Shown in pieces: positions 12,601 to 21,228 of a stretch of DNA of 64,000 bases (its first letter is position 1; the number at the start of each line of letters is the position of its first letter). Under the pieces are notes generated by a model. It did not search any database. It saw nothing but the letters and a program-made list of their open reading frames with translations, and was not told the origin of the DNA. The translations under genes were made by a program, and so were the position numbers. The stretch spans positions 31,606,933-31,670,932 of the forward strand of contig NC_049901.1 of NCBI RefSeq assembly GCF_001411555.2, in the 5' to 3' direction. Source of the stretch: Juglans regia. Lineage: Eukaryota; Streptophyta; Magnoliopsida; Fagales; Juglandaceae.

Positions 12601-15600
12601 CTGATTGCTAATGAATGTTTAGATAATCAATTGAGGGAGGGTGCCTTTGGTGTTATTTGTAAGCTAGACATGGAAAATGCATATAATCATGTAAATTGGG
12701 ATGTCCTTTTCTATATGCTTGGGAGGTGTGGATTTGGGGAGAGATGGTGTGCGTGGATTAGACATTGTGTCTCTACCGCTCGTTTTTCAGTGTTAGTTAA
12801 TGGAAATCCTTGTGGTTTTTTCCATAGCTCTCGCGGTTTAAGACAGGGGACCCTTTATCCCCTTTCCTCTTTGTCATTATCATGGAGGCTTAAAGTCATA
12901 TGGTGGAGGCTGCTATTTTGTTTTTTTTTTTGGGGGCTGTTTCTGGTTTTTGGTGGGAAATGCTAATTATGGTTTTATCACACTTTTTCATCTTCTTTTT
13001 GCAGATGATACTCTTTATCTTTTGTGATGCTGATCGTGGGCATATTCAAGCCTTAAGGGCTGTATTATTATGTTTTGAAGTTGTATCAGGCCTTAAGGTG
13101 AATTTGGGTAAGTTGGAGATCGTTCTGATGGGGGGAGGTGCGAAATATTAACTGTTTGGCAGCTCTTTTGGGTTGTAAAGTGGCTTCCTTACCTATGAAA
13201 ATCTTGGCCTTCCGTTGCAAGCGTCTTTCAAGGCTAAGTCTATTTGGGATGGGATAGTTGAGAAGATTGAGAAAAGGCTAGTGGGTTGGAAACAATTATA
13301 CTTATCAAAAGGGGGTAGAATACTAGAATTACTCTTATTAAAAGTACTCTTTCCAATCTCCTAATTTATTACCTATCTTTATTTCCATTGCCTGCAGGGG
13401 TGGCAAACCAGATTGAAAAATTATTTTGTACTTTTCTCTGGGGTGGAATGGGAGAGGAGACTAAAATCCACCTTGTTAGTTGGAATAGAGTTTGTTCTCC
13501 TATTTCAAATGGAGGTTTGGGGGTTCGTCATTTGAGTAGTTTCAACAAGGCTTTGTTGGGGAAATGGTTATGGAGGTATCAATTGGAAGGGGAGTCGTTG
13601 TGGAGGGAGGTTATAGATTGGAAATATGGGAGTGATTGGGGGGGGGTTGGTGTTCTAAGGAGGCTAGGGGGGCTTATGGTGTGAGTTTTTGGAAATTTAT
13701 TAGAAAGGGATGGGCGAATTTTGCTAAAATTAACTTTGCTGTTGGTGAGGTTTGAAGGATCCATTTTTGGTTTGATGTTTGGTGTGGTGACCAGGCTCTT
13801 TTTAGTGAGTTTCCAGTTATTTTTAGTGTGGCAGCCCATTGGAACGCTACTGTTCCTGATTTGTTAGTCTCTTCTAATGGAACCTTGTAGTGGGATGTTT
13901 GTTTTACTAGAGCTGTACAGGACTGGGAACTTGATGAGGTATCTGATTTTTTCAGCTTCTTATGCTCCCTGGGGATTGGGGGTAATAGAGGGATAGAATG
14001 TTATGGAATACGGGTAGTAAAAAGTTTTCAGTACGGTCTTACTATAAGGCATTGACTGTTCAGCATTGTTCTCCTTTTCCTTGGAAACGTATTTGGAGGT
14101 CTCATGTGTCTTCCAAAGTCACTTTTTTCATACGGACAGCATCACTCGGGAACATTCTGATGATCGATAACTTGAGAAAGCGTGGCTTTGTTGTTATGGA
14201 GTGGTGTTTCATGTGTAAGAAACATGGGGAATCTGTGGATAATTCATTTACTTCTGCACTGCGAGATGGCAAAGGCGTTGCGGGATGATATCTTCAGTAG
14301 AGTTGGGCTGGCTTGGGTGATGCCTATGAAAGTCGTGGATCTACTTGCGTGTAGGATTGGGCGTCAACATTCTCCTCAAGTGGCTGCTGTGTGGAAGATG
14401 GTTCCTTTGTGTCTTATGTGGTGTATTTGGTGGGAAAGGAACAAGCAATGCTTTAATAATAAGGAACACACTATGGAGGAAATTTGGAATTTCTGTGTTC
14501 TCTTTATTTCAATGTTTTTCTGCTATAGTGCTTAATGGAGCTTCAGCTCATGATTTTTGGTTTTCGATATCTTCTTTTAGAATGTAATTAGGTGTTTTCT
14601 TTTGTATATTTTCTGTATACATGGGTTTTGCCTATTTCATTCGATGAATAAAGTTCTTTCTTATAAAAAAAAAAGTTTTAAGTAGGCTTTTGTTTCTACT
14701 CCAAAATGTGAATCTTGGAATGGTGGGGGCCTACTCAGTCATGCACAAAGTGATCGTTTGATGACTCGTTCGATAAAGTGATTTTGGGATTCATTTCAAT
14801 GACAAAAACCACTTTCTGCAGAAGTGAGTTTGATACTTATCCAAAATTATATTTGGGATCTTAAAGTTGCTTCTGACTTTATTTTTGAGATATAGACCCA
14901 AAGTAAGGAAACAGAGATAAACTTCTTCATTGGGTGCTTGATTTTGCCAATCCTAGCGTTCCCAAAGAAAACAAAACTAGCCAAAGGAAATATTCATTTT
15001 TTTATTTTTTGATAAGTAAAGAGTCAAAGGAAGTAATCATAAGAGGTCAAAAGTATCGCAGTGATTTGATATTCTGTGATATTTTAGAAGTGAGCTTGAA
15101 GTACAAAAACACACTTTTGTAGCTTTGTGGAAAGAATATATAAAATATGAGGATAATGGTGTTCTGTCAAAATATTAGTTGGCTTAAAATGGTGAAAATA
15201 AGGAACCATATACAGCCTAGCGGAAATGCTTCTGGAAAGCTGTTATTTAATGAGCATGAAAATGTCAAAATTCAGTCGGTGTAATTTGGTGACACAAATT
15301 GCATAGTTAAAATTTGTTTGAAGCTTGTGACGTAGTTGATTTTCTATATTAGCGTACTAAAATATGAAGTTTGTGTGAAGGCATCAGAAAGCTCGATGAT
15401 TGGCAGAAAATGTATCAATTAGTCCTTGTAATTTCACTTTTTGTCATTGTCGAAATTCAGTGTGAAGCGCACGCACGCGCACATATTCTCAGCCAATATG
15501 AATAATATTTGATATAGTGGAAGCAAAACTGATTTAGCTGTAGCTATTCATGCAGCTTAGAGTTAAGAATCAAGTCCGGTGCTCATTTGTTTGTTTACCT

Positions 15601-17802
15601 CATTAGAATTCGTCATTTGTTTGTTAATTGCAAGAGACTGCTTCTTGTTGCCCCCTCCACCCCCTGTTTTCCCTTCTGAACTTCCCTTTCGCTAATGGCA
15701 AGTTCTGTGCAGGTTCATCTGCTGCTGAGTGGACACAAGATGGAGACTTTGGTAACTGGTTAGATCAGCATATGTTTCACACAGATAGTGTTGAAGAAGA
15801 GAAGAGGTGGTCATCACAACCTCAACCCTCTGCTCGTGTTGCGGAATATAAACCTTTGTACAGAACATCCTCATACCCCGAGCAGCAACCAGTGCTGCAT
15901 CGCTACTCTAGTGAACCAATTCTAGTACCTAAATCAACATTCACGTCTTTCCCTCCACCTGGAAGCAGATCCGAACAAGGTTCACCACACCACCCTAATA
16001 TGTCTTTTCTTGGTGGTGGTCCACAGATACCGTTCTCTACACCAAACCTCTCTCCTTGTTCTAACTCTACTCATCACTTGGCTGGTTTATCTCATGGTTT
16101 GAATTATGGTGGAAATATGCTTCAGTTCACCAGTGGTGGCCTTTCTTTTAATAGCAGGCCGCAAAATCACTGGGCCAACCATGCTGGTATATTGCATGGG
16201 GATCACGCAGGCCTTTTAAACACTATTGTGCAACAACAGTTACCTCATCAAAATGTACTCAGGTCCCCACAAATAATGGCACCACAGCAGATGCTGCAAC
16301 AGCAGAGACTGCACCATCAATTACCCTCTTTGGCCCATTTTGCGGCACTACAGTCCCAACAGTATAATGTCCATCCATCATCCTCACATAAATCAAAGTT
16401 TGGATTGACTGATATGAGAGACCAAAGACCAAAATCATCACAAAGGAGCAAACATAATCTGCGTTTTTCTCACCAAGGATCTGATACTAGTAGCCAGAAA
16501 AGTGAGACTGGGTGGGTCCAAATTAGATCCAAGTATATGACATCTGAAGAAATAGAGAATATACTTAAAATGCAGCATGCTGCTACACATGGCAATGACC
16601 CATACATTGATGACTATTACCACCAAGCAAGTCTTGCCAAAAGAGCTACTGGATCGAGGTTGAAACAGCCTTTCTGCCCATCTCACTTGAGGGAGCACCC
16701 TTCTCGAGGCCGTAATAGTACAGAACAACATCCTCATCTCTCCATTGACGCTATTGGTAGGATACCTCTCTCTTCCATACGCAGACCTCGCCCCCTCCTT
16801 GAAGTCGACCCTCCTCCCTCTGCTTCTGGTGATAGCTCTGACCAGAAAGTCTCTGAGAAGCCTCTGGAACAGGAACCGATGCTTGCTGCTAGAATCACCA
16901 TTGAGGATGGACTTTGTCTTCTTCTTGATGTCGATGATATTGATCGGTTTCTACAATCTAGTGCATCCCAGGATGGTGGGGCTCAGCTCAGGCGAAGGCG
17001 ACAGATCCTTCTAGAAGGTCTGGCAACATCACTTCAACTTGTAGACCCACTTGGCAAAACCAGCCACACTGTTGGGCTGACTTCCAAGGATGACCTTGTG
17101 TTCTTACGATTGGTCTCTCTTCCCAAGGGTCGAAAACTCTTATCTAGGTTCCTTCAGCTTCTCTTCTCTGGTAGGGAGCTTGCCCGAATTGTTTGTATGG
17201 CTGTTTTTCGTCATTTAAGGTTTTTGTTCGGCGGCCTTCAATCTGATCCCGGAGCAGCTGAGACGACCACTCATCTTGCAAAGACAGTTTCCTCATGTGT
17301 CAAGGGCATGGATTTACGGTCGCTAAGTGCTTGTCTTGTTGCAGTTGTTTGTTCTTCAGAGCAGCCACCACTGCGCCCTGTTGGAAGCCCTGCTGGTGAT
17401 GGGGCGTCTATTATTTTGAAATCTGTCCTTGAAAGGGCTACTGAACTGTTAACTGATCCTCATGCTGCTGGTAACTGTAGCGTTCCTAATCTTGCGCTGT
17501 GGCAAGCTTCATTTGATGAATTTTTCACGCTTCTTACCAAGTATTGCCTGAGTAAATATGAAACTATAGTGCAATCCGTATGTTCACAGATCCAGCCAAG
17601 TACAGACGTGATTGGATCTGAGGCAGCCCAAGCTATTAGTAGGGAAATGCCTGTTGAGCTTCTACGTGCCAGTCTTCCTCACACTAATGAGCTCCAACGG
17701 AAACTTCTATTAGATTTTGGTAACCATTCCATGCCCATTGCTGGGTTCAATGCCAGCGGGAAGAGTAGTGGCCGGATAAACTCAGAATCAGTGAAGGGTT
17801 GA
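468..17802 (+). CDS. PAT1: PAT1-A: protein PAT1 homologue (mRNA decapping activator), 5' partial
   Basis: This is the first tandem copy of a Pat1 family protein (topoisomerase II-associated protein PAT1 family). Family knowledge: Pat1 binds the LSM1-7 ring and decapping factors, works in P-bodies and promotes decapping of deadenylated mRNA; Arabidopsis PAT1 is tied to MPK4 signalling and immunity. In sequence: exons 2-5 at 468-616, 2573-2629, 10477-10552 and 15713-17802, all with GT-AG borders and the same phases as the complete copy at 32434-55077. Exon 1 is outside the window. The 2372 coding nt in view have no stop or frameshift; with an exon 1 like that of copy B the protein would be 807 aa. 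Introns 3 (7.8 kb) and 4 (5.2 kb) are filled with LINEs. Function is inferred from family; expression cannot be judged. Confidence 0.9.
1137..1345 (-). mobile_element. SINE-like insertion (minus strand)
   Basis: A segment of about 200 bp absent from the homologous intron of PAT1-B (near 34165). Its plus-strand left end is a T run, as expected for the tail of a minus-strand retroposon. Read on the minus strand, it has a possible pol III A box (TAGCCCAAGTTG) and a B-box-like GATCAAACT about 45-50 bp later. No clean target-site duplication was found, so borders are approximate. A decayed tRNA-derived SINE fits best. Confidence 0.5.
1797..1900. repeat. 52-bp tandem duplication in PAT1-A intron 2
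   Basis: Two adjacent copies of a 52-bp unit starting GAGCTC (1797-1848 and 1849-1900), nearly identical. The homologous intron of PAT1-B (near 34675) has one copy, so the duplication occurred in copy A after the genes separated, or one unit was lost in B. Confidence 0.85.
2573..2629 (+). CDS. PAT1: PAT1-A exon 3
   Basis: 57 nt, phase 0 on both sides, 19 codons: [21 protein letters not shown] precedes it and GTTAGC follows. The matching exon in copy B (35387-35443) differs by one residue (Pro to Ser in the GSLPD motif). Too short to be found as a free reading frame; identified from frame continuity with exons 2 and 4 and from the paralogue. Confidence 0.88.
2630..4061 (+). other. PAT1-A intron 3, 5' part
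   Basis: Intron sequence aligned with 35444-36728 and then with 47841-48225 of PAT1-B. The paralogue carries LINE-III between these two blocks, so 3705-3715 here marks the empty site of that insertion. No coding content. Confidence 0.75.
3458..3553. repeat. 48-bp tandem duplication in PAT1-A intron 3
   Basis: Two adjacent 48-bp copies (3458-3505 and 3506-3553) differing at one base, each beginning AAATTTATTAGTCAC. PAT1-B has a single copy near 36500. Confidence 0.85.
4062..5118 (-). mobile_element. Old L1-type LINE fragment, 3' part
   Basis: 5'-truncated LINE on the minus strand. The plus-strand left end is the LINE tail in reverse (TTTTTTTATAGGTAAA, i.e. ACCTATAAAAA on the minus strand). 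Decayed frames at 4161-4529 and 4756-5061 match the C-terminal LINE zinc-binding (zf-RVT-like) region and the post-RT region ([30 protein letters not shown]). The same fragment with the same 3' end sits in PAT1-B at 48226-49140, so the insertion predates the gene duplication. Confidence 0.8.
5119..6283 (+). other. PAT1-A intron 3, middle part
   Basis: Non-coding. 5930-6283 aligns with 49150-49503 of PAT1-B; 4850-5930 is missing in B, a deletion in B or addition in A. Short T/A-rich runs only; no gene seen. Confidence 0.6.
6290..6694 (+). pseudogene. LINE-I endonuclease (C-terminal half)
   Basis: Exonuclease-endonuclease-phosphatase family. Visible motifs: [14 protein letters not shown] (catalytic D/N block), a YSWSNGR block, LDRFLVS and the terminal SDHFPI catalytic His motif. 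The N-terminal half including the catalytic Glu is missing through 5' truncation, and a frameshift follows near 6690. Confidence 0.85.
7260..8249 (+). pseudogene. LINE-I reverse transcriptase remnant
   Basis: Non-LTR RT motifs are in order: [11 protein letters not shown] (about 7284), [54 protein letters not shown] and [15 protein letters not shown]. The catalytic FADD box reads FAND at 8001-8012, so a catalytic Asp is lost. Stops interrupt near 7406 and 7602. Confidence 0.9.
8878..9510 (+). pseudogene. LINE-I C-terminal zf-RVT region
   Basis: 210-codon open stretch with the plant LINE C-terminal signature: [37 protein letters not shown] (zinc-binding Cys/His), then a tryptophan-rich tail. 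It ends at the stop before the LINE 3' UTR. Same architecture as 13998-14535 and 47240-47662. Confidence 0.85.
9630..10476 (+). other. PAT1-A intron 3, 3' part
   Basis: Aligned with 49518-50644 of PAT1-B, which has in addition a LINE tail and a SINE. Holds a C homopolymer near 10157-10169 and ends ACACAG before exon 4. No coding content. Confidence 0.75.
10477..10552 (+). CDS. PAT1: PAT1-A exon 4
   Basis: 76 nt, enters in phase 0 and ends in phase 1 before GTGAGT. Encodes [20 protein letters not shown] followed by SFSRE, a conserved plant PAT1 N-terminal segment. The codon split with exon 5 gives Ser. Identical in length and phase to 50645-50720. Confidence 0.9.
11374..11799 (+). pseudogene. 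LINE-II ORF1 fragment
   Basis: 142-codon open stretch, basic and serine-rich at the start ([15 protein letters not shown]), in the position of the nucleic-acid-binding ORF1 product of L1 elements. No zinc knuckle is left. Identified mainly by position in the LINE. Confidence 0.55.
11789..11896. repeat. 27-bp perfect inverted repeat
   Basis: Arms 11789-11815 and 11870-11896 are exact reverse complements (AAAAAATGTAGTTCTCCAAA... against ...TTTGGAGAACTACATTTTTT) around a 54-bp spacer. The right arm spans the junction between LINE-II and the SINE tail, so the left arm looks like an inverted copy of that junction. Confidence 0.9.
11892..12145 (-). mobile_element. tRNA-derived SINE (minus strand)
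   Basis: 254 bp flanked by the exact 13-bp duplication TGGAGAACTACAT (11879-11891 and 12146-12158). The plus-strand left end is the poly-T complement of an A tail. On the minus strand an A-box-like GTGGTGAAGGCC is followed by the B-box-like GGTTCGAGGTTC. The 5' part resembles the SINE at 33559-33789, including a shared GTGCAAACAATC block, so they are likely one family. Inserted into LINE-II. Confidence 0.88.
12130..13151 (+). pseudogene. LINE-II reverse transcriptase remnant
   Basis: RT motifs: [78 protein letters not shown] and SSRGLRQG. A frameshift after RQG separates the FADD box, which survives in another frame near 12999. The endonuclease normally preceding it is gone. Confidence 0.88.
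13998..14535 (+). pseudogene. LINE-II C-terminal zf-RVT region
   Basis: Two overlapping frames (13998-14288, 14182-14535) carry [30 protein letters not shown] and the tryptophan-rich tail [15 protein letters not shown], split by one frameshift near 14240. Followed by a 3' UTR and A tail. Confidence 0.82.
14672..15712 (+). other. PAT1-A intron 4, 3' part
   Basis: Intron sequence aligned piecewise with 50825-52993. Around 14990-15050 it has an insertion starting T-rich (TTTTTTTATTTTTTGATAAGTA, the reverse of a LINE tail) absent from PAT1-B. It ends CTGTGCAG before exon 5. The open frame entering exon 5 from 15628 is intronic read-through, not a start. Confidence 0.7.
15713..17802 (+). CDS. PAT1: PAT1-A exon 5: main body and C-terminal domain
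   Basis: 2090 nt, about 86% of the coding sequence. Using copy-B numbering: a disordered Ser/Pro/Gln-rich region (about residues 112-370, with a QQQ/HQLP-rich stretch), the conserved block [20 protein letters not shown] from residue 379 running into [16 protein letters not shown], then the alpha-helical Pat1 C-terminal domain (about 505-770, with [64 protein letters not shown]). The C-terminal domain binds LSM1-7 in yeast and human Pat1. It ends INSESVKG before TGA. The starting AG is at 15711-15712. Against copy B: one extra Val (HTVGLTS) and an extra terminal Gly. Confidence 0.93.
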
Positions 17803-18365
17803 CTGAGGATACCAACAGATAAATTTCAAAGGTTTTGGAAGAATGTATGCTTTAGTTGATTTTTCTCTGCACATCTTCTTTGGATGCTTTCGTGAAGTGA
17901 AAATCAAGTACGGATGTGCTTTGGTATGCTTTGATGAAGTAAATCTGAGGTGGAGATCTCTCTTGAATGTTTGCACGAAGCGAATCTGCTTTGGAGTGAA
18001 ATTTGGCTGCATGGGAAGTGTATGCAAGGCATGTGCGATTGTTGCAGGTGCACTTCAAGGCTTGTGTAATATATGTTATTTAGCTTACTTGGGACAAAAT
18101 TTCCTTATGATGCTTATTTTGACGATTTTATGGTCTCACACAATTGTGTATTATGATGGAACTTCATGGTGCATGTTTTTAACCGAAATTCTTCTTTTAG
18201 GGAGTTACATTGGTGCTGTGTTAAAACTCCAGACAAAGCATGGTGGGCATAGAATGTACAGGTTGATCTTACTGAACCTTCCCAAAACTTCGTTTCATTC
18301 CATCTAATTCACTTGACTGATTGGTCATTGTCAGCTGTAGGTTACCTATCTACTTGGATGGACAC
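17803..18365 (+). other. PAT1-A 3' UTR and flank
   Basis: Non-coding but closely conserved with 55078-55630 downstream of PAT1-B, consistent with a transcribed 3' UTR included in the duplication. No obvious canonical AATAAA signal was picked out, so the transcript end is unknown. Short open frames on both strands here are not conserved in length between copies. Confidence 0.6.
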
Positions 18366-18839
18366 ATTTTTCTCTCTTGCTTTGGCTTGATGGATGGGAA
18401 GGGGTAGCACCGAATCCTAAAATTCATTAGGATCGGTTAAGGCATCGTTTGTTTTCAGAGATTTGAGATGAGTTGAGTTTAAAGTTAAAAAATTAAATAA
18501 AATATTGTTAGATTATATTTTTTAATATTATTTTTTTTTTTAAGATTTAAAAAAGTTGAATTATTTATTTTATTTTGTATAAAAATTTAAAAAAGTTATA
18601 ATGATGAGATGAGAGATTTTTAAAATTTTTAAAATTTAAAATTTTAATCTTAAAAGCAAACATTTATTTTGGGTCCACAGCCTATAATTGTAAAAGGCCT
18701 TATTCTAGTGCTGCTGCTGCTACTATTACTAATAGACAACTTACAATAATTTTGTAAGTCTTACCATTTAACATTTTTGGGCCTTTTATTTATTACGGAA
18801 CCAAACTCATAAGTTTGACAAAGCCATTGAAAGTTAGAA
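18366..18839. other. Intergenic, AT-rich, with one MITE
   Basis: Downstream flank of PAT1-A. It contains the MITE at 18441-18665 and a short CTG/CTA microsatellite-like run near 18710-18728. Homology to the B flank resumes near 18790 (GGAACCAAACTCAT). No gene. Confidence 0.55.
18441..18665. mobile_element. MITE, Tourist-like (degenerate)
   Basis: Left end GGCATCGTTTGTTTTCAGAG after TTA, with internal AAATAAAATATTGTTAGA and ATGAGATGAGAGA blocks shared with 19084-19292 and, in inverted orientation, with 35608-35813 and 58230-58444. The right terminal repeat is worn, so the end is approximate. Confidence 0.7.
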
Positions 18840-19834
18840 TAGAGGTATGACCGATCTAATTTTGGACAAATGTTGAACCAAATCAGTATACATTGATTCT
18901 TTTGGTTTATCACTTATTTATCACCGAAATCGGAATTTTTTATATTTTCAATCTATCGTTTACACGTGTGGCATTAAATAAGTTTCGTATTATAACTTTT
19001 TCAACATTAAATTTAATTGTTAGAGTTTAGTATTTATTATTAACAATTAATAATTCATTAGTGTCTAATTAACTAGTATAGTATCCTCGTTTGTATTCGC
19101 AGATAAGATGAGTTGAAATTAAAGTCAAAAGTTGAATAAAATATTGTTAGAATATATTTTTTTAATATTATTTTTATTTTGAAATTTAAAAAAGTTGAAT
19201 TGTTTATTTTATTTTGTATGCGAATTTAAAAAAGTTGTAATAATTAGATGAGATGAAATGAATTGAGAGGAGTTATAAAAACAAACGAGGCCTAAGTAGT
19301 GTCTAACTTATATAAAATGTTATATTAATTTTATGTTATAAGATTAATAAACTTGAATAATATGATTAAAATCTCATGTTATATTAATTAACAATTTAGT
19401 ATATAATATGTATAATATAATATAAAAACTTATATATAATATAAAAAATATATATTATAAAATATATATACATATATATACCTGATCGGTTGATACAAAC
19501 CGATTTAAAAAAAAATAGTAATTATTAATAATTACTAATTCATTAGTATCTAATTATCTAGTATAGTGTACGTAGTGTCTAACTTATATCAAATGTTATA
19601 AGATTAATATACTTGAATAATATGATTAAAGTTTTATGTTATATTAATTAGTAATTTATATATAATATATATAATATAAAAAATTATATATATATATATT
19701 GGTTCGGTCTGGTTCAAATCGATTTTCAAAATATGAAAACCAGTTTCGATATTTAAAGAATTGGGATGAGACTAGTTGTGACCTAGACCAAATCCATCGG
19801 TTCAACTAGTTTTTTGGATTTTTTTATACCCCTA
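18840..19834. mobile_element. hAT-like non-autonomous DNA element
   Basis: 995 bp flanked by 8-bp duplications AGTTAGAA (18832-18839) and TGTTAGAA (19835-19842), 7 of 8 identical. The flank of PAT1-B has one copy, TGTTAGAA (near 55695), without the element. Termini are inverted: TAGAGGTAT at the left and the complement of TAGGGGTATA at the right, close to the TAGGGGTG ends of plant hAT elements. The interior is AT-rich with a direct repeat and a nested MITE. No transposase. Confidence 0.75.
19084..19292. mobile_element. MITE nested in the hAT-like element
   Basis: Inverted ends TCCTCGTTTGT and ACAAACGAGGCC, internal blocks as in 18441-18665. It interrupts the first of two direct repeats of the host element; the second copy (near 19556-19580, CTAGTATAGTGTACGTAGTGTC) is the uninterrupted form. 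Confidence 0.8.
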
Positions 19835-19842
19835 TGTTAGAA

Positions 19843-20145
19843 CTCAAAATACATTGCATTTCAGTGATTTATTTAAATAAAATAATTTTGTTTCTTCTTG
19901 GCGTTTTTAAAAAGTTTCTTCAATTTTTTAATAAGTTTGGATATTGTTGTCAAATCGAATATTTTGTTTAAAAAAAGGGGTGGACATCTGTAACACACCT
20001 TCCCTTCTGTTTTTCGTTTTCTCTTTCTTTTATGGATAACCATACTCCACCTACTGTTTTACAACCTCTTAGACTCTCACGTGATTTTTTTTAAACAAAA
20101 AGCACTAAATAGGCTTTAGAATTCAAAATCATTTATTTTCTCTTG
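19843..20145. other. Intergenic, no feature seen
   Basis: AT-rich sequence continuing the 3' flank shared with PAT1-B (GTTAGAACTC block). Nothing coding or repetitive recognised. Confidence 0.5.
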
Positions 20146-20257
20146 TTCTCGCCTTCTCCCCTCCCCCATGACGTCTCTCTATCATCTTCGGCCACCACTA
20201 CTGTTCAACGGCATCTCAAGTGAGTCTCTCTTCTTCCTTCTATCATCTATCTCTCAT

Positions 20258-20313
<56 letters not shown>

Positions 20314-20665
20314 GTTAGGGCACATCAAGAGTATGAGGAAAAGAAAGACAAATGTGGTGTTACCTTATGGGGTGTCTCAAGCAGTTGGATGTATGTGATA
20401 GTAGTAGACGACGATAATGGCAACTATAATAGTAAATCTTAATTTCGCAGAGAGAGAGAGGGGGAGATAGAGATAGAGAGATAGAGAGGGAGAGAGTTGA
20501 GGTGAGAGGTGGAGGAGAGAAACGTACATGAGATGATGTTGCCGAGCGGTGGTGGTAGGTAGAGATGATTGAGAGACGATATGGGGGAGGGGGAGAACGT
20601 AATAGTAAATTTTACATCTTGTCCGAGAGAGAGAGAGAGTCGAGGTGAGAGGTGGAGGATAGACT
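20146..20665. repeat. Compound inverted and direct repeat with CT/GA tracts
   Basis: Left arm 20146-20225 is an imperfect reverse complement of right arm 20525-20600 (shared CTCCCCCAT-CGTCTCTC and ATCATCT blocks). Between them lie an uninterrupted (CT)n run, 20259-20312, and GA-rich tracts from about 20449. Two direct repeats follow: AATAGTAAAT blocks at 20428 and 20602, and GAGGTGAGAGGTGGAGGA at about 20497 and 20640. No protein or known family recognised. Confidence 0.7.
20259..20312. repeat. (CT)27 microsatellite
   Basis: Uninterrupted CT dinucleotide run of 54 bp inside the compound repeat. Confidence 0.95.
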
Positions 20666-20700
20666 CACCTAGACCTCTGTCTTGTCTCCCTAAGCCAAGT

Positions 20701-21223
20701 TGTTGGGTTTGTGGAGACTAGTTCATTCTTGTGACAACCCGACTTGATGACTTGGCTTAACAAGGATTTGTCACAATTTTTTTTGTAAAATTCTCGACCC
20801 AAGCCAAAGTAAAATGCCAAACATTTTTTACATGGTTTATGACTCGAGAAATGCCAAATAGGAAGTTCGCTTGAGTGAAGTTCAGACAGAGAGTTCACTC
20901 AACACTTGCTTGACATGTCGCTCAGACGAACATTAGACAAAAAGTTTGCTCGAGACTCGCTCGACAGCTTACTCAAGCGAATAACCCAGCAATTGTAAAA
21001 GTAGGGTTTCCACCGTACAACCCTATAGATGTTTATTATGAACAGTATGGCTAGTTCTGAGCATTGTAATTTCTCCCTATAGTGTACTTTGATATTCCTT
21101 AAGAGAATAAAATCATCTACAATTCCGTGGACGTAAGCACATTGTCAAACTATGTAAATTTTTGTGTCATGTGATTGATTTCTTTTTTTGTTCTATTTTA
21201 CTTTATGCCATCGTTTTACAACA
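20701..21223 (+). mobile_element. Solo LTR of a Ty1/copia element
   Basis: 523 bp starting TGTTG and ending CAACA, flanked by the exact 5-bp duplication CAAGT (20696-20700 and 21224-21228). The 3' part has the copia U5-like CCGTGGACGTAAGCACATTGTC and an upstream AATAAAATC. No internal region remains, so it is a solo LTR left by LTR-LTR recombination. Confidence 0.85.
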
Positions 21224-21228
21224 CAAGT

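Larger units (their letters stand above)
10661..14671 (+). mobile_element. LINE-II: internally deleted L1-type LINE
   Basis: About 4 kb in PAT1-A intron 4, absent from PAT1-B (ATTGAAAGTTTTAAG uninterrupted near 50822). It ends CTTATAAAAAAAAAA with an AAAG-type repeat at the junction. Parts: probable 5' leader (to about 11090), ORF1 pieces (11165-11799), then, after a SINE insertion and a deletion of the whole endonuclease region, RT (12220-13684) and the C-terminal zf-RVT region (13998-14535), followed by a 3' UTR. Frameshifts abound. The 5' border is inferred only from the paralogue alignment. Confidence 0.85.

Noticed and set aside
15628..15712. Upstream in-frame extension of the PAT1-A exon 5 frame starting at an ATG-like codon
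   Set aside because: It crosses the acceptor CTGTGCAG. Splicing from exon 4 restores a conserved SRES-SSAAEW junction, so the extension is intron. The same applies at 52909-52993.
16259..17014. Open frames on other strands and phases inside PAT1 exon 5 in both copies
   Set aside because: Present in both copies only because the paralogues are 97% identical; no motif or independent support.
17843..18307. 154-codon frame downstream of PAT1-A
   Set aside because: Lies in the 3' UTR; the homologous region of PAT1-B carries disruptive indels, so the frame is not conserved.
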